Shown: in pieces, positions 49,449-60,352 of the stretch
How positions within the stretch are numbered: the stretch's first letter is position 1
How the letters are laid out: each line of letters begins with the position of its first letter
Assembly: GCA_019925795.1 (NCBI GenBank)
Contig: CM034298.1
Span: forward strand, 56,322,365-56,386,364
Length of the DNA: 64,000 nt
Reading direction: 5' to 3'
Source: Dendrobium chrysotoxum
Taxonomy: Eukaryota; Streptophyta; Magnoliopsida; Asparagales; Orchidaceae
The notes under the pieces: generated by a model
Databases searched by the model: none
Told to the model about the DNA's origin: nothing
The model's input: only the letters and a program-made list of their open reading frames with translations
Program-made: the position numbers and the translations under genes

Positions 49449-49594
49449 GAGAGATTATTCTTTGCGGTGTTCGAACACGTCCGGAGGTCAATTTGGACGG
49501 GTCACGTCATCCAATACACTATGTATTAGATGATGTGGTGTGTCCGAATTGATCTCTGGATGCATCCGGATATCGCACGTAATAAATTTTCGAA
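49449..49594. mobile_element. Small insertion private to unit A
   Basis: Relative to units B and C, about 146 bp are added here. It begins GAGAGATTATTCTTTGCGG and includes ACGGGTCACGTCATCC, both similar to the private insertion of unit B (53927-54111). It appears to be another copy of that MITE family. Target duplication is decayed. Confidence 0.6.
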
Positions 49595-50486
49595 GAAAAG
49601 AAACCTTAATCATCTCCTTTGAGATCTACGTCATAATCTCATTAGTGCTATATCTAAAGGTCAGCATTGATTAAAATCAACTGATGAATTTTCTTTATCA
49701 GAAAATATCAAGACACATAACCCATTGAATCATCAAAGAAGAAAGCTACAGGCGGGCTATCAGCTGAAAATAAGAGGCCGCCCACATGCCTGCTTGCAGA
49801 TACATTAATGCTTCAATGGATCTTCTAGAAGTCTTTTGGAAAGAAAAAAAAGGAATTAAAATTTTTTAATTATTTTTTTTGGTCATGAATATGACTTTGT
49901 GGAAATATAATTTGTCATAGTTCAGAACTTAGGTGTTGAATGTTGACATGTGTTTGTAGTATTTGAATGTTTGTTATAAGAATTTTTTTTTAATCTGATG
50001 AATGTATGAAATATATTTTAATATGATTTTCATTAACTAAATATATTAATGGAGATATAGATATGATGACAAATTATGGTAAATAAGTATCAAATTTTAA
50101 TTTATCTCTTTATTTAATTCCAAATATTGGGATTTGGTTTTCAAACGTGGTAGAGTACTTTTAGCTATACATTATTGTATTCTAAGCCTATTAATGATAA
50201 TTTATTAAAATTGAAATGGGAAATATTTCTGGGAAATTTTTTTCACCGTTAAAATATTTCCGACCCCGGCAAAAAAGCTTCCGTCGAAAATGTGAATTAT
50301 CGGCGGAAATTTGGTGATTTCCGATGGAAAAGTCCGCCAGAATCAAGGAATGGTGCAGATCTCTAAGGGATAACATTGTCATCATCATCTTTGATTTTTA
50401 AACTACTTACTCATCTGATGCTTAGTAATAAAGCATTAGTTCTAGTCAATGAAAGACTTGTACTATACATTTTCTCCTCACAACTT

Positions 50487-50492
50487 TTGACC
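50487..50492 (+). promoter_or_regulatory. W-box (TTGACC) upstream of PR-10 copy 1
   Basis: The WRKY-binding core TTGAC about 350 bp before the ATG, next to a second TGAC. Same in copy 2 (54874-54879), altered in copy 3. Regulatory use is inferred. Confidence 0.4.
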
Positions 50493-50733
50493 AATGACTT
50501 TGATTCAGTCCAGAATTATTAATTATTCCGAGATAAACAAGTCTATAAGCAATAATCAAACATTGTCACAATAATTCTATCTTCATATAATCACACTGTT
50601 CTTTATCTTTGTTGTTTAGAAGTGCCCATCTCTTACACATTCATACATTTTAGTCAATTGTTCATTCACTCACGTTGTTTGCCTTTGAAAAATATTACAA
50701 AATCTAGAAGACATGTCACAGTCATAAAGCCAG

Positions 50734-50740
50734 TATAAAA
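50734..50740 (+). promoter_or_regulatory. TATA box, PR-10 copy 1
   Basis: TATAAAA, about 105 bp before the ATG, conserved at the same place in all three copies. Confidence 0.7.
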
Positions 50741-50838
50741 GCTCAACCATGGCACACTCCATGAACATCCACCAGCTAAACAAAGCATCAGAAACAAGCT
50801 AAAGCAAGCCAAGGAAAAAAAAAACTAATTCAGGAAAG

Positions 50839-51528
50839 ATGAGTTCAAGCTGGACAGTGGAGGTGGAGACCAAAGCCCCAGCGGCGGCTCTCTTTAAGGG
50901 CTTGTTCATTGACTGGCATAATCTTGGACCCAAGCTCACCCCTGAAATTATCACTGGTGTGACTTTAATTTCTGGAGATGGCAGCCCGGGGAGCGTCAGG
51001 CAGGTCAATTTTACTACAGGTTTGCACATCTCTTCTTTTTCCTTAACCTTCTAGTGCTAATCCTAACCCCAGTTATGTGCAGTGCTTTTGTTTCATGATT
51101 AAACTGATCAAATATTTTTATTCTATGATATTTATAGTAGTTATATATATAGTTGTATTACTTATGAAGTAGATTTATTAATTGAAATTTGAATGATGTT
51201 AATATACAAAAATAACTATTATTATTATTATGCAGTGGTGCCATTTGGCTTTGTAAAGGAGCGTATTGATTTCATCGATCATGAGAAGTTTGAGTTAAAA
51301 ATTTCTGTTGTGGAGGGTGGAGATTTGGGCAAAAAGATTGAGTCTGCAACTTCACACTTCAAAGTTGAAGCAAAAGGCACTGGCTCCATTGTTAAGCTGA
51401 CAGCGACTTTTAAGGCTCTCCCTGGCGTTGATGTTGCTGAGGACATCAAGAAGGCCAAGGAAGGTTTCATCAAGAGCGTCAAGGCAGTGGAAGAATACCT
51501 TGCAGCCAATCCTGGAGCCTATGCTTAA
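50839..51528 (+). CDS. PR-10/Bet v 1 family protein, copy 1
   Basis: Exons 50839-51019 and 51236-51528, 474 nt, 157 residues. The single intron (216 bp) falls in codon 61, the standard PR-10 position. Visible family features: glycine-rich loop GDGSPGS at 46-52, the monocot-type DWHNLGPK at 25-32, KERIDFIDHE at 68-77, E96, and E146/Y148 in the C-terminal helix, corresponding to the conserved Glu-x-Tyr. PR-10 proteins are small cytosolic proteins with a hydrophobic ligand cavity, induced by pathogens and stress; some have ribonuclease activity. TATA box at 50734, AATAAA at 51578. It differs from copies 2 and 3 at residue 37 (I, not T). Confidence 0.92.
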
Positions 51529-51577
51529 AAATCCTATGTTTGTTTGAGTGAGAATGTGTTTGAAATTGTTATGTGAT

Positions 51578-51583
51578 AATAAA
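51578..51583 (+). terminator. Polyadenylation signal, PR-10 copy 1
   Basis: AATAAA about 50 bp after the stop codon, conserved in all copies. Confidence 0.55.
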
Positions 51584-52955
51584 GATGGTTGGTTTGTGTT
51601 CTAAGGAGAGCTTTTATGAGAGTGCTTTTGTATTTAATTGTTATATGTTGTGCTTTATAATAAATGAAGTGAAAGTATGCTTGTTACAAAAAGGAATAAG
51701 AACAATGTTATGCTACTTGGGTTTTAAGTTCTTGATAGTTTATTAGTATACATATTATAGGGTGATGATATCAATTAATTATTTGACTAAGAATTTTCAG
51801 TTCTATTAAAATTATATATATAATAGTGAAATGAAGGACGACCACTGCAATAAAATACTACTATAAGAAATTAACTACATGTTAGATCGATATTTGTATG
51901 TGGTTTGGTATCAAAATCATACTCTTAGAGATGAAAGAGAAAAAATTACAAGGAGGAAGAGAGAGGCGCCAACCCAAGGAACCCGAAAGCCAAGAGACCA
52001 TAAATGGCCTTGTGACCCTTTATTTATATGATTTTGGATGCTATAGAAATATCTACATTAAAAATGTATATATATACAAGTGATGCATGAAATATGTGGC
52101 ATGAAGTATAGCCATCTATGGTACATTAGACACATAGACGGGTGGGCTGTTAGATGTTACAAGGCTTGATAGTCTGGGATGTTTATAGAAAGTGAGTTAG
52201 GGGAGGATGGGCTTCCCCTGCTTGGGTTCGAGGGCAATGTTGTACAACCTTGAAGTGCCATGGCGTTATACACTCGAGCACTGAGACATTATACACTTGT
52301 TCTTATTTGGAGAAAGAGAGTGGCGTGGCGTGATGCTCCAAACCCCGACGCTATAGCGCTACCAGTAAGGCTAGTGACAGAGTGTAAAGCACCATGGCAC
52401 TCCAAACCCGATGTCGTGGCTTTGTGAATCGGGTTGGGCAATCTTCTTTCTTTTTTAACATGTTTAACTTGGTGGGTTGCATCCCTTGGTATAAGTTACG
52501 TGCGTTTCTTTCTCTATTATGTGTAGTGATCGAATTGTGAAGTTAAGAGAGACAAGAAGAGAACGAGAAATAAGAGATTTGTACTATTTCTCCCAAAATT
52601 TCATGGTGAATTTCTTGGTGTGCTGTGACTCTGTGTTTCTTTCTAGATTTCGGGTTTTTCACGTTAAGTCCTGGCGTCCTTTATTACCTGTTGCATTCAC
52701 TCTTTTTTGTTTGTATTCGCTGTGTGGTTTACTTTTCAACAGACATCTCCTTCCCCATCACCTTTTTATGTACCCAAGGCAACCCCATTGACAATTATAC
52801 ACCTAGAAAGTCACTTCAAGAAAGCATAAGACCAAACAAGTCATGTAGACTACATAAACATCAAGCTAGCCTCTCTACTGGCATAAAGCCAAAATCCTTA
52901 TCACTAAGCCAATGGCCCTTTTTCAAACATACGTTATGTCCTCACTTATGTCTTA

Positions 52956-53084
52956 GGCTTCGTTTAGGACAACTTTCTTACTGCTTTTAATGCAGCTTTT
53001 TAATTCAAAATTTTTTCGAAATATAAAATTTTGCGCTAAAACATTAATTTATAAAATAATAAAATAGCTGTAAAAAATGAAGCC
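52956..53084. mobile_element. Tourist-like MITE in unit B
   Basis: Starts GGCTTCGTTTAGGACAAC after TTA (52953-52955) and ends GAAGCC before TTA (53085-53087). The hAT-like element then entered across its right edge. Confidence 0.7.
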
Positions 53085-53089
53085 TTAAT

Positions 53090-53778
53090 CAGGGCTGTCA
53101 AAATCGGGTCACGGGTTGGGTTCGGTTCCAATCCAGAACTGACCTGACACAAGTTGACCCAACCCAAACCAGACCCGCGCGGGTTATTGGGTTAACCCTA
53201 CCCCACCCGCAGACCCGTTTTGAATAAAAAACGGGCGAGTGCTTGAGCGGTTGAGGCGTTGAGCCATGATCGGACGGACGACGAGTGGTCAGGAGGCAAG
53301 GCATGCCAGCGCAGCTGTCGTTGTCGTTGCTTCCAATCCAACTACAGATGAAAGACAAGGTCTACCCCTCGTCGTCGTTGCTTCCGATCCAACTACATAT
53401 GAAGGGCGGCAGCGATTAGCATCATTAATAGGACGACAACAGCGGTAATGAGACCAGGCATGGCAGCGCGAACGGGACGCCGGCAGTGGCTGCCAGTGGC
53501 ACTCGACGAGAAGTGATTCATGTGACTCACGCGCGACAGCATGGACGGGACGACGGTAGCTCGGATGAGACGACACTCGACGAGACGTGATTCACGTGGC
53601 ATGACTCACAATTTACTCAGGGGTTGAGTTTGGGTTTCCGATCAACCTGAACCCAACCCATTTTTCTAAACGGGTCGAATCCAGGAACTCGAAGCCGACT
53701 CGTTTGCAAAATGGGGTTGACCCTAGCCTGAAATTTTCGAGTCGGACTTTCAGTTCGTATCAAATATTGATGCCCCTA
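53090..53778. mobile_element. hAT-like element in unit B
   Basis: Starts CAGGGCTGTCAAAATCGGG, ends TTGATGCCCCTA, flanked by 8-bp GCCTTAAT/ACCTTAAT. Subterminal CGGGTC/GACCCG words; a GC-rich centre with ACTCGACGAGA repeats. Open frames inside (53098-53602, several frames) are compositional. The corresponding point of unit A is an empty site. Confidence 0.8.
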
Positions 53779-53926
53779 ACCTTAATCATCTACTTTGAGA
53801 TCTTGGTCATAATCTCATTAGTGTTATATCTAAAGGCCATCATTAAATAAAATCAACTGATGAATTTTCTTTATCAGAAAATATCAAGACACATAACCCA
53901 CTGAATTATCAAAGAAGAAAGCAACA

Positions 53927-54111
53927 GGGTAAATTATTCTGTGCGGACACCGGATGTGTCCGAAGATTAATAAAAATGCGTCACGTCACCCAAAAAATAT
54001 ACCGCACTCGGTACCGAACTCGATACGACACTCGATACTGCTCAGTACCGAACTCGGTACCGCTCGGTACCTGAGCGGTACCGGATGGGAAGAACCGTCC
54101 GATAATCTCTT
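53927..54111. mobile_element. 185-bp MITE private to unit B
   Basis: A perfect 8-bp duplication AAGCAACA (53919-53926, 54112-54119) around GGGTAAATTATTCTGTGCGG to CCGATAATCTCTT. Units A and C have the uninterrupted site. The interior has repeated ACTCGGTACCGA-like words. Related in sequence to the insertion at 49449-49594. Confidence 0.8.
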
Positions 54112-54873
54112 AAGCAACAAGCGGGCTATCTCTTGAAAATAAGAGGCCGCCCACATGCCGGCTTGCAGATACATCAATGCTTCAATGGATCTTCTAGAAG
54201 TCTTTTGGAAAGAAAAAAAGGAATTAAAATTTTTTAATTATTTTTTTTGGTCATGAATATGACTTTGTGGAAATATAATTTGTCATAGTTCAGAACTTAG
54301 GTGTTGAATGTTGACATGTGTTTGTAGTATTTGAATGTTTGTTATAAGAATTTTTTTTTTAATCTGTTGAATGTATGAAATATATTTTAATATGATTTTC
54401 ATTAACTAAATATATTAATGGAGATATAGATATGATGACAAATTATGGTAAATAAATATCAAATTTTAATTTATCTCTTTATTTAATTCCAAATATTGGG
54501 ATTTGGTTTTCAAGCGTGGTAGAGTACTTTTAGCTATACATTATTGTATTCTAAGCCTATTAATGATAATTTATTAAAATTGAAATGGGAAATATTTATG
54601 GGGAATTTTTTTCGCCGTTAAAATATTTCCGACGCCGGCAAAAAAGCTTTCGTCGAAAATGTGAATTACCGGCGAAAATTTGGTGATTTTCGATGGAAAA
54701 GTCCGCCAGAAATCAACGATTTTCTTGCAGTGCAAGGAATGGTGCAGATCTCTAAGGGATAATTGTCATCGTCATCTTTGATTTTTAAACTACTTACTCA
54801 TCTGATGCTTAGTAATAAAGCATTAGTTCTAGTCAATGAAAGACTTGTACTATACATTTTCTCCTCACAACTT

Positions 54874-54879
54874 TTGACC
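54874..54879 (+). promoter_or_regulatory. W-box (TTGACC) upstream of PR-10 copy 2
   Basis: Same position relative to the gene as in copy 1. Confidence 0.4.
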
Positions 54880-55120
54880 AATGACTTTGATTCAGTCCAG
54901 AATTATTAATTACTCTGAGATAAACAAGTCTATAAGCAATAATCAAACACTGTCACAATAATTCTATCTTCATATAATCACACTGTTCTTTATCTTTGTT
55001 GTTTAGAAATGCCCATCTCTTACACATTCATACATTTTAGTCAATTGTTCATTCACTCACGTTGTTTGCCTTTGAAAAATATTACAAAATCTAGAAGACA
55101 TGTCACAGTCATAAAGCCAG

Positions 55121-55127
55121 TATAAAA
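55121..55127 (+). promoter_or_regulatory. TATA box, PR-10 copy 2
   Basis: TATAAAA about 105 bp before the ATG. Confidence 0.7.
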
Positions 55128-55226
55128 GCTCAACCATAGCACACTCCATGAACATCCACCAGCTAAACAAAGCATTAGAAACAAGCTACAGCAAGCCAAG
55201 GAAAAAAAAAAGCTAATTCAGGAAAG

Positions 55227-55916
55227 ATGAGTTCAAGCTGGACAGTGGAGGTGGAGACCAAAGCCCCAGCGGCGGCCCTCTTTAAGGGCTTGTTCATTGA
55301 TTGGCATAATCTTGGACCTAAGCTCACCCCTGAAACTATCACTGGTGTGACGTTAATTTCTGGAGATGGCAGCCCAGGGAGCGTCAGGCAGGTCAATTTT
55401 ACTACAGGTTTGCACATCTCTTCTTTTTCCTTAACCTTCCAGTGCTAATCCTAACCCCAGTTATGTGTATAGCTTTTGTTTCATGATTAAACTGATCAAA
55501 CATTTTTATTCTAGGATATTTAGAGTAGTTATATATATAAGTGTATTACTTATGAAGTAGATTTATTAATTGAAATTTGAATGATGTTAATATACAAAAA
55601 TAACTATTATTATTATTATGCAGTGGTGCCATTTGGCTTTGTAAAGGAGCGTATTGATTTCATCAATCATGAGAAGCTTGAGTTAAAAACTTCTGTTGTT
55701 GAGGGTGGAGATTTGGGCAAAAAGATTGAGTCTGCAACTTCACACTTCAAAGTTGAAGCAAAAGGCACTGGCTCCATTGTTAAGCTGACAGCGACTTTTA
55801 AGGCTCTCCCTGGCGTTGATGTTGCTGAGGACATCGAGAAGGCCAAGGAAGGTTTCATCAAGAGCGTCAAGGCAGTGGAAGAATACCTTGCAGCCAATCC
55901 TGAAGCCTATGCTTAA
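55227..55916 (+). CDS. PR-10/Bet v 1 family protein, copy 2
   Basis: Exons 55227-55407 and 55624-55916, 157 residues, same intron position and size as copy 1. The most diverged copy. Relative to copy 1: I37T, D75N, F79L, I83T, K132E, G154E. The glycine-rich loop, E96 and E146/Y148 are intact, so the fold should be kept. Changes at 75-83 lie in one beta-strand region and may affect the ligand cavity (inference). Transcription signals are conserved; an RTE LINE lies about 300 bp after the stop codon. Confidence 0.92.
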
Positions 55917-55965
55917 AAATCCTATGTTTGTTTGAGTGAGAATGTGTTTGAAATTGTTATGTGAT

Positions 55966-55971
55966 AATAAA
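55966..55971 (+). terminator. Polyadenylation signal, PR-10 copy 2
   Basis: AATAAA about 50 bp after the stop codon. Confidence 0.55.
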
Positions 55972-56204
55972 GATGGTTGGTTTGTGTTCTAAGGAGAGCT
56001 TTTATGAGAGTGCTTTTGTATTTAATTGTTATATGTTGTGCTTTATAATAAATGAAATGGAAGTATGATTGTTACAAAAAAGAATAAGAACAATGTTATG
56101 CTACTTGGGTTTTAAGTTCTTGATAGTTTATTAGTATACATATTATAGGGTGATGATATCAATTAATTATTTGACTTAGAATTTATAGTTCTATAAAATT
56201 TTAT

Positions 56205-57437
56205 GTGTGTGTGTGTGTGTGTCATACTTTAAAACTATGGGAACGAGTTATGGAGCATAGGTTGCGGCGTGATACTAATGTTTCTCAAAATCAATTTGGA
56301 TTTATGTCGGGTAGGTCTACTATGGAAGCCATACATTTATTAAGAGGTTTGATGGAGAAATATATAGAGAATAAGGAGGATTTACATATGATATTTATTG
56401 ATTTAGAAAAAGCATATGATAAAGTTCCAAGAGAAGTGCTATGGAGAGTTCTTGAAAAGAAAGAAGTTAATAACGCTTATATTCAAATCATTAAAGATAT
56501 GTATGCAGGAGCTATTACTTGTGTTCAAACACAAGGTGGTTTGACCAAGTATTTTCCTATTTTGGTTGGATTACACCAAGGATCAGCCTTAAGCCCATAT
56601 CTTTTTGCTTTAGTCATCGATGTTCTCACTAGACATTTGCAAGAGGATGTACCTTGGTGTATGCTTTTTGCTGATGATATTCTTCTTGTTGATAAGACTA
56701 GAGAGGGAGTTGAAGGTAAACTAGAATTGTGGAGGTCAACCTTAGAGTCTAAAGGTTTTCGCTTGAGTAGATCTAAAACGGAATATATGGAGTGTAATTT
56801 TAGTAATAATAGACCTAGTGAGGGCATTGTGACTTTGGCCGATCAAGTCATTAATAAGAGTACACGTTTTAGATATCTTGGATCTATTGTTCAGAGTGAT
56901 GGTGATATAGATGGGGATATTATCAGCAGAATCCAAGTTGGATGGTTGAAGTGGAGGAATGCATCGGGCTTATTGTGTGATAGAAAAGTACCCCTCAAAC
57001 TTAAGGGAAAATTCTATAAGATGGTGGTGAGACCTGCAATGCTTTATGGTGCTGAATGTTGGCCATTAAAAGAGAAGCATAATTCTAAGTTAAGTGTTGC
57101 AGAGATGAGGATGCTCAGGTGGATGAGTGGCTTTACCCTTAGAGATAGGATACGAAATGAGCATATTCGTGAAAAGGTTGGAGTAGCTCCAGTGGAAGAT
57201 AAGATTAGAGAGAGTCGCCTTAGATGGTTTGGTCACGTAAAACGGCGGCCTCCCGATGACCCGGTTAGGAAAGTAGAGGTCTTAGATTTGACTTATGTTA
57301 AGAAAGGTAGAGGTAGACCTAAAAAGACTTGGTTAGAAAATATTAGAAATGATCTTTCTTTATTAGATTTAAACGAGAATTTGACTTTTAATAGGACACA
57401 ATGGAGAAAAAGGATTCATGTAGCCGACCCCACGTAG
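56205..57437 (+). CDS. RTE LINE reverse transcriptase, C-terminal part, open
   Basis: 410 codons open without a break. The first codons (MCVCVC) come from the TG microsatellite, so this start is artificial; the LINE part begins at HTLKLWERV. RT motifs in order: GFMSGRST (32-39), FIDLEKAYDKV (64-74), QGSALSPYLF (125-134) and the catalytic FADD (155-158). The C-terminal region has RLRWFGHVKRRP, typical of RTE-clade ORFs. The endonuclease domain and N-terminal RT are missing through 5' truncation, so it cannot mobilise itself. An intact frame indicates a recent insertion. Confidence 0.85.
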   Translation: MCVCVCHTLKLWERVMEHRLRRDTNVSQNQFGFMSGRSTMEAIHLLRGLMEKYIENKEDLHMIFIDLEKAYDKVPREVLWRVLEKKEVNNAYIQIIKDMYAGAITCVQTQGGLTKYFPILVGLHQGSALSPYLFALVIDVLTRHLQEDVPWCMLFADDILLVDKTREGVEGKLELWRSTLESKGFRLSRSKTEYMECNFSNNRPSEGIVTLADQVINKSTRFRYLGSIVQSDGDIDGDIISRIQVGWLKWRNASGLLCDRKVPLKLKGKFYKMVVRPAMLYGAECWPLKEKHNSKLSVAEMRMLRWMSGFTLRDRIRNEHIREKVGVAPVEDKIRESRLRWFGHVKRRPPDDPVRKVEVLDLTYVKKGRGRPKKTWLENIRNDLSLLDLNENLTFNRTQWRKRIHVADPT

Positions 57438-57453
57438 TGGGATAAAGGCTTGA

Positions 57454-57489
<36 letters not shown>
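56223..57489 (+). mobile_element. RTE-type LINE, young 5'-truncated insertion
   Basis: Inserted in a TG/TA microsatellite downstream of PR-10 copy 2. The same site in unit A reads AATTATATATATAATAGTG and in unit C a plain (AT)n, so the insertion is private to B. It ends with GGATAAAGGCTTGATG and an (TTG)n tail (about 57455-57488), the usual RTE terminus. TG repeats lie on both sides (56204-56222 and about 57488-57514), consistent with target duplication within the microsatellite. Confidence 0.9.
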
Positions 57490-57528
<39 letters not shown>

Positions 57529-57848
57529 AGTGAAATGAAGGACGACCATTGCAATAAAATACTACTATAAGAAATTAACTACATGTTAGATCCATATTTG
57601 TCTATGGTTTGGTATCAGAATCATACTCTTAGAGATGAGAGAGAAAAAATTACAAGGAGGAAGAGCGAGGTGCGAACCCAAGGAACCCGAAAGCTAAGAG
57701 ATAGGTTTTGTGAATTTTATTTCTAGCATCAATTGTACAAAGAATTGAATACTTGATGTATAAGTCCCAGGGTGGCAAAAGGAGAAACCATAAATGGCCT
57801 TGTGGCCCTTAATTTATATGATTTTGGATGCTATGGAAATATCTACAT

Positions 57849-57893
<45 letters not shown>

Positions 57894-58763
57894 CATGAAA
57901 TATGTGGCATAAAGTATAGCCATCTAAGGTACATCAGACACATAGACGATTGTGATGTTAGATGTTACAGGGCTTGATAGTGTGGGATGTTTATAGAAAG
58001 TGAGTTAGGGGAGGATGGGCTTCCCCTGCTTGGGTTTGAGGGCAATGCTGTACAACCTTGAAGCGCCATGGCGCTATACACTCGAGCACTGAGACATTAT
58101 ACACTTGTTCTTATTTGGAGATAGAGAGTGGTGCGGCGTGATGCTCTAAACCCCGACACTATAGCGCTACTAGTAAGGCTAGAGACATAGTGCAAAGCAT
58201 CGTGGCACTCCAAACCCGATGTCATGGCTTTGTGAATCGGGTTGGGCAATTTTCTTTCTTGTTTTCTATGTTTAACTTAAAGGGTTGCATCCCTTGGTGT
58301 AAGTTACGTGCGTTTCTTTCTCTATTCTGTGTAGTGAGCGAATTGTGAAGTTAAGAGAGACAAGAAAAGAGCGAGAAAGAAGAGATTTGTACTATTTCTC
58401 CCAAAATTTTATGGTAAATTTCTTGGTGTGGTGTGGCTCCGTAATTCTTTCTCAATTTCGGGTTTTTTACATTAAATCCTAGCATCCTTTATTATCTGTT
58501 GCATTTACTCTTTTTTGTTTGTGTTCGCTGTGTGGTTTACTTTCCAACAAACATCAACTTCCCCATCATCTTTCTATGTATTCAAGGCAACCCCATTGAC
58601 AACTATAAACCTAGAAAGTCACTTCAAGAAAGCATAAAGCCAAACAAGTCATGTAGACTACACAAACATCAAGCTAGCCTCTCTATTGGCATAAAGCCAA
58701 AATCCTCATCACTAAGCCAAAGGCCCTTTTTCAAACATACGTCATGTCCTCACTTATGTCTTA

Positions 58764-58892
58764 GGCTTCGTTAGGGACAACTTTCTTACTACTTTTAATG
58801 CAGCTTTTTAATTCAAAAAAATTTTAAAATAGAAATTTTTACACTAAAAAATTAATTTATAAAACAATAAAATAGCTGTCACATACGAAGCC
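58764..58892. mobile_element. Tourist-like MITE in unit C
   Basis: Starts GGCTTCGTTAGGGACAAC after TTA (58761-58763), ends ACGAAGCC before TTA (58893-58895), 129 bp. Confidence 0.7.
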
Positions 58893-58897
58893 TTAAT

Positions 58898-59588
58898 CAT
58901 GGCTATCAAAATTTGGTCACAGATCGGGTTCGGGTCCAACCCGGAACTGATCTGACACAAGTTGACCCAACCTGACCCGACCCGTGCGGGTTACTGGGTT
59001 GACCCGACCCGACCCGCGGACCCATTTTGATTCAAAAAAGGGCGAGTGTTTGAGCGGTTGAGGAGTTGAGCCGTGATCAGATGGACGGTGAGTGGTCAGG
59101 CAACCAAGTATGCTAGTGCGACCGTCGTCGTAGTTGCTTCCAATCCAACTACAGATGAATGACAAGGTTGGCCCCTCGTCATCATTGCTTCCAATCGAAC
59201 TACAGATGAAGGGTGGCAGCGACTAGCAGTGTTAACGGGACGTGGTAGCGGGTCAGGGGGCCATGCATGCCAGCGTAGGTGGGACGCCGACAGTAGCGGC
59301 TAGCAGCACTCGACGAGATGTGATTCACGTGAATCATGCATGGCATCGTGGACGGGACAGCGGCAGCTTGGATTGGACGACACTCGATGAGACGTGATTC
59401 AGGCGATGTGACTCACAATTTACGCGGGTTAACCCTGGTTGAGTTCGGGTTTCCTGGTCAACTTGAACCCGACTCGTTTTTTCAAACGGGTCGAATCTGG
59501 GAACCTGAACCCGACTCGTTTGCAAAACGGGTTGAACCCAAAATTTTCGAGTCGAATTTTCGGGTCATATGAAATATTGACGCCCCTA
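58898..59588. mobile_element. hAT-like element in unit C
   Basis: A perfect 8-bp duplication GCCTTAAT (58890-58897, 59589-59596) around CATGGCTATCAAAATTTGG to TTGACGCCCCTA, 691 bp. Orthologous to the element of unit B at the same site, so it predates the B/C duplication. Internal open frames (58917-59165, 59334-59572) are non-genic. Confidence 0.82.
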
Positions 59589-60189
59589 GCCTTAATCAAC
59601 TCCTTTGAGATCTAGGTCATAATCTCATTAGTGCTATATCTAAATGCCAGTATTAAATAAAATCTACTGATGAATTATCTTTATCAGAAATATCAAGACG
59701 CATAACCCATTGAGTTATCAAAGAAGAAAGCAAAAGGCCGGCTATCTGTGGAAAATAAGAGGCCGCTCACATGCCTGCTTGCAGATACATTAATGATTCA
59801 CTGGATCTTCTGGAAGTCTTTTGGAAAGTAAAAAAGGAATTAAAATTTTTTAATTATTATTTTTGGTCATGAATATGACTTTGTGGAAAAATAATTTGTC
59901 ATATTTCAGAACTTTGGTGTTGAATGTTGACATGTGATTGTAGTATTTGAATGTTTGTTATAAGATTTTTTTTTAATTTGATGAATGTATGAAATATATT
60001 TTAATATGATTTTCTTAACTAAATATATTAATGGAGATATAGATATGATGACAAATTATGGTAAATAAATATCAAATTTTAATTTATCTCTTTATTTAAT
60101 TCCAAATATTGGGATTTGGTTTTCAAGCGTGGTAGAGTATTTTAGCTATACATTATTGTATTCTAAGCCTATTAATGATAATCTATTAA

Positions 60190-60352
60190 AATTGAAATGG
60201 GAAATATTTCCGACAGATTTTTTCACGGATAAAATATTTCTGGCGCGCATTTTACAAGCAAAAATTTTTTCGTCAGAAATGAGAATTGCTGATAGAAATT
60301 TGGTGATTTCCGACGGAAAAATCCACCAGAAATCAACGATTTTCCTGTAGTG
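60190..60352. mobile_element. CACTA-like element end, unit C (also 50195-50344 and 54585-54732)
   Basis: The complement of the right end reads CACTACAGGAAAATCG, a CACTA terminus, and the interior has several TTTCCGACGGAAA-like inverted words. Unit B keeps the end as CACTGCAAGAAAATCG; unit A has lost about 22 bp including the terminus. No left terminus found. It lies about 500 bp upstream of each PR-10 gene. Confidence 0.5.

Larger units (their letters stand above)
48560..52180 (+). repeat. PR-10 tandem unit A (3.6 kb)
   Basis: The first of three direct repeats that each begin GTTTATAG.AAGTGAGTTAGG and end near GATGTTACAAGGCTTG. Order within a unit: LTR-like leader (about 48560-49121, ending CTTTCCAACA like a copia LTR), Tourist-like MITE, remote upstream sequence, PR-10 gene, 3' flank. 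Unit A lacks the hAT-like element of units B and C, showing an uninterrupted ACCTTAATC at that point. It has a private ~146-bp insertion. Confidence 0.85.
52181..57988 (+). repeat. PR-10 tandem unit B (5.8 kb)
   Basis: The second direct repeat, enlarged by insertions: a hAT-like element (53090-53778, shared with C), a private MITE (53927-54111) and a private RTE LINE (56223-57489). Otherwise collinear with A and C. Unit A lacks about 100 bp found in B and C after the gene (around 57697-57790, with TCTAGCATCAATTGTAC). Confidence 0.85.

Noticed and set aside
50799..51029. 76-codon frames antisense to PR-10 exons (repeated in all copies)
   Set aside because: Shadow frames of the real exons; they ignore the intron and have no family match.
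53098..53602. Several 60-95 codon frames on both strands
   Set aside because: Inside the GC-rich centre of a hAT-like element; frames overlap on both strands as expected from composition.
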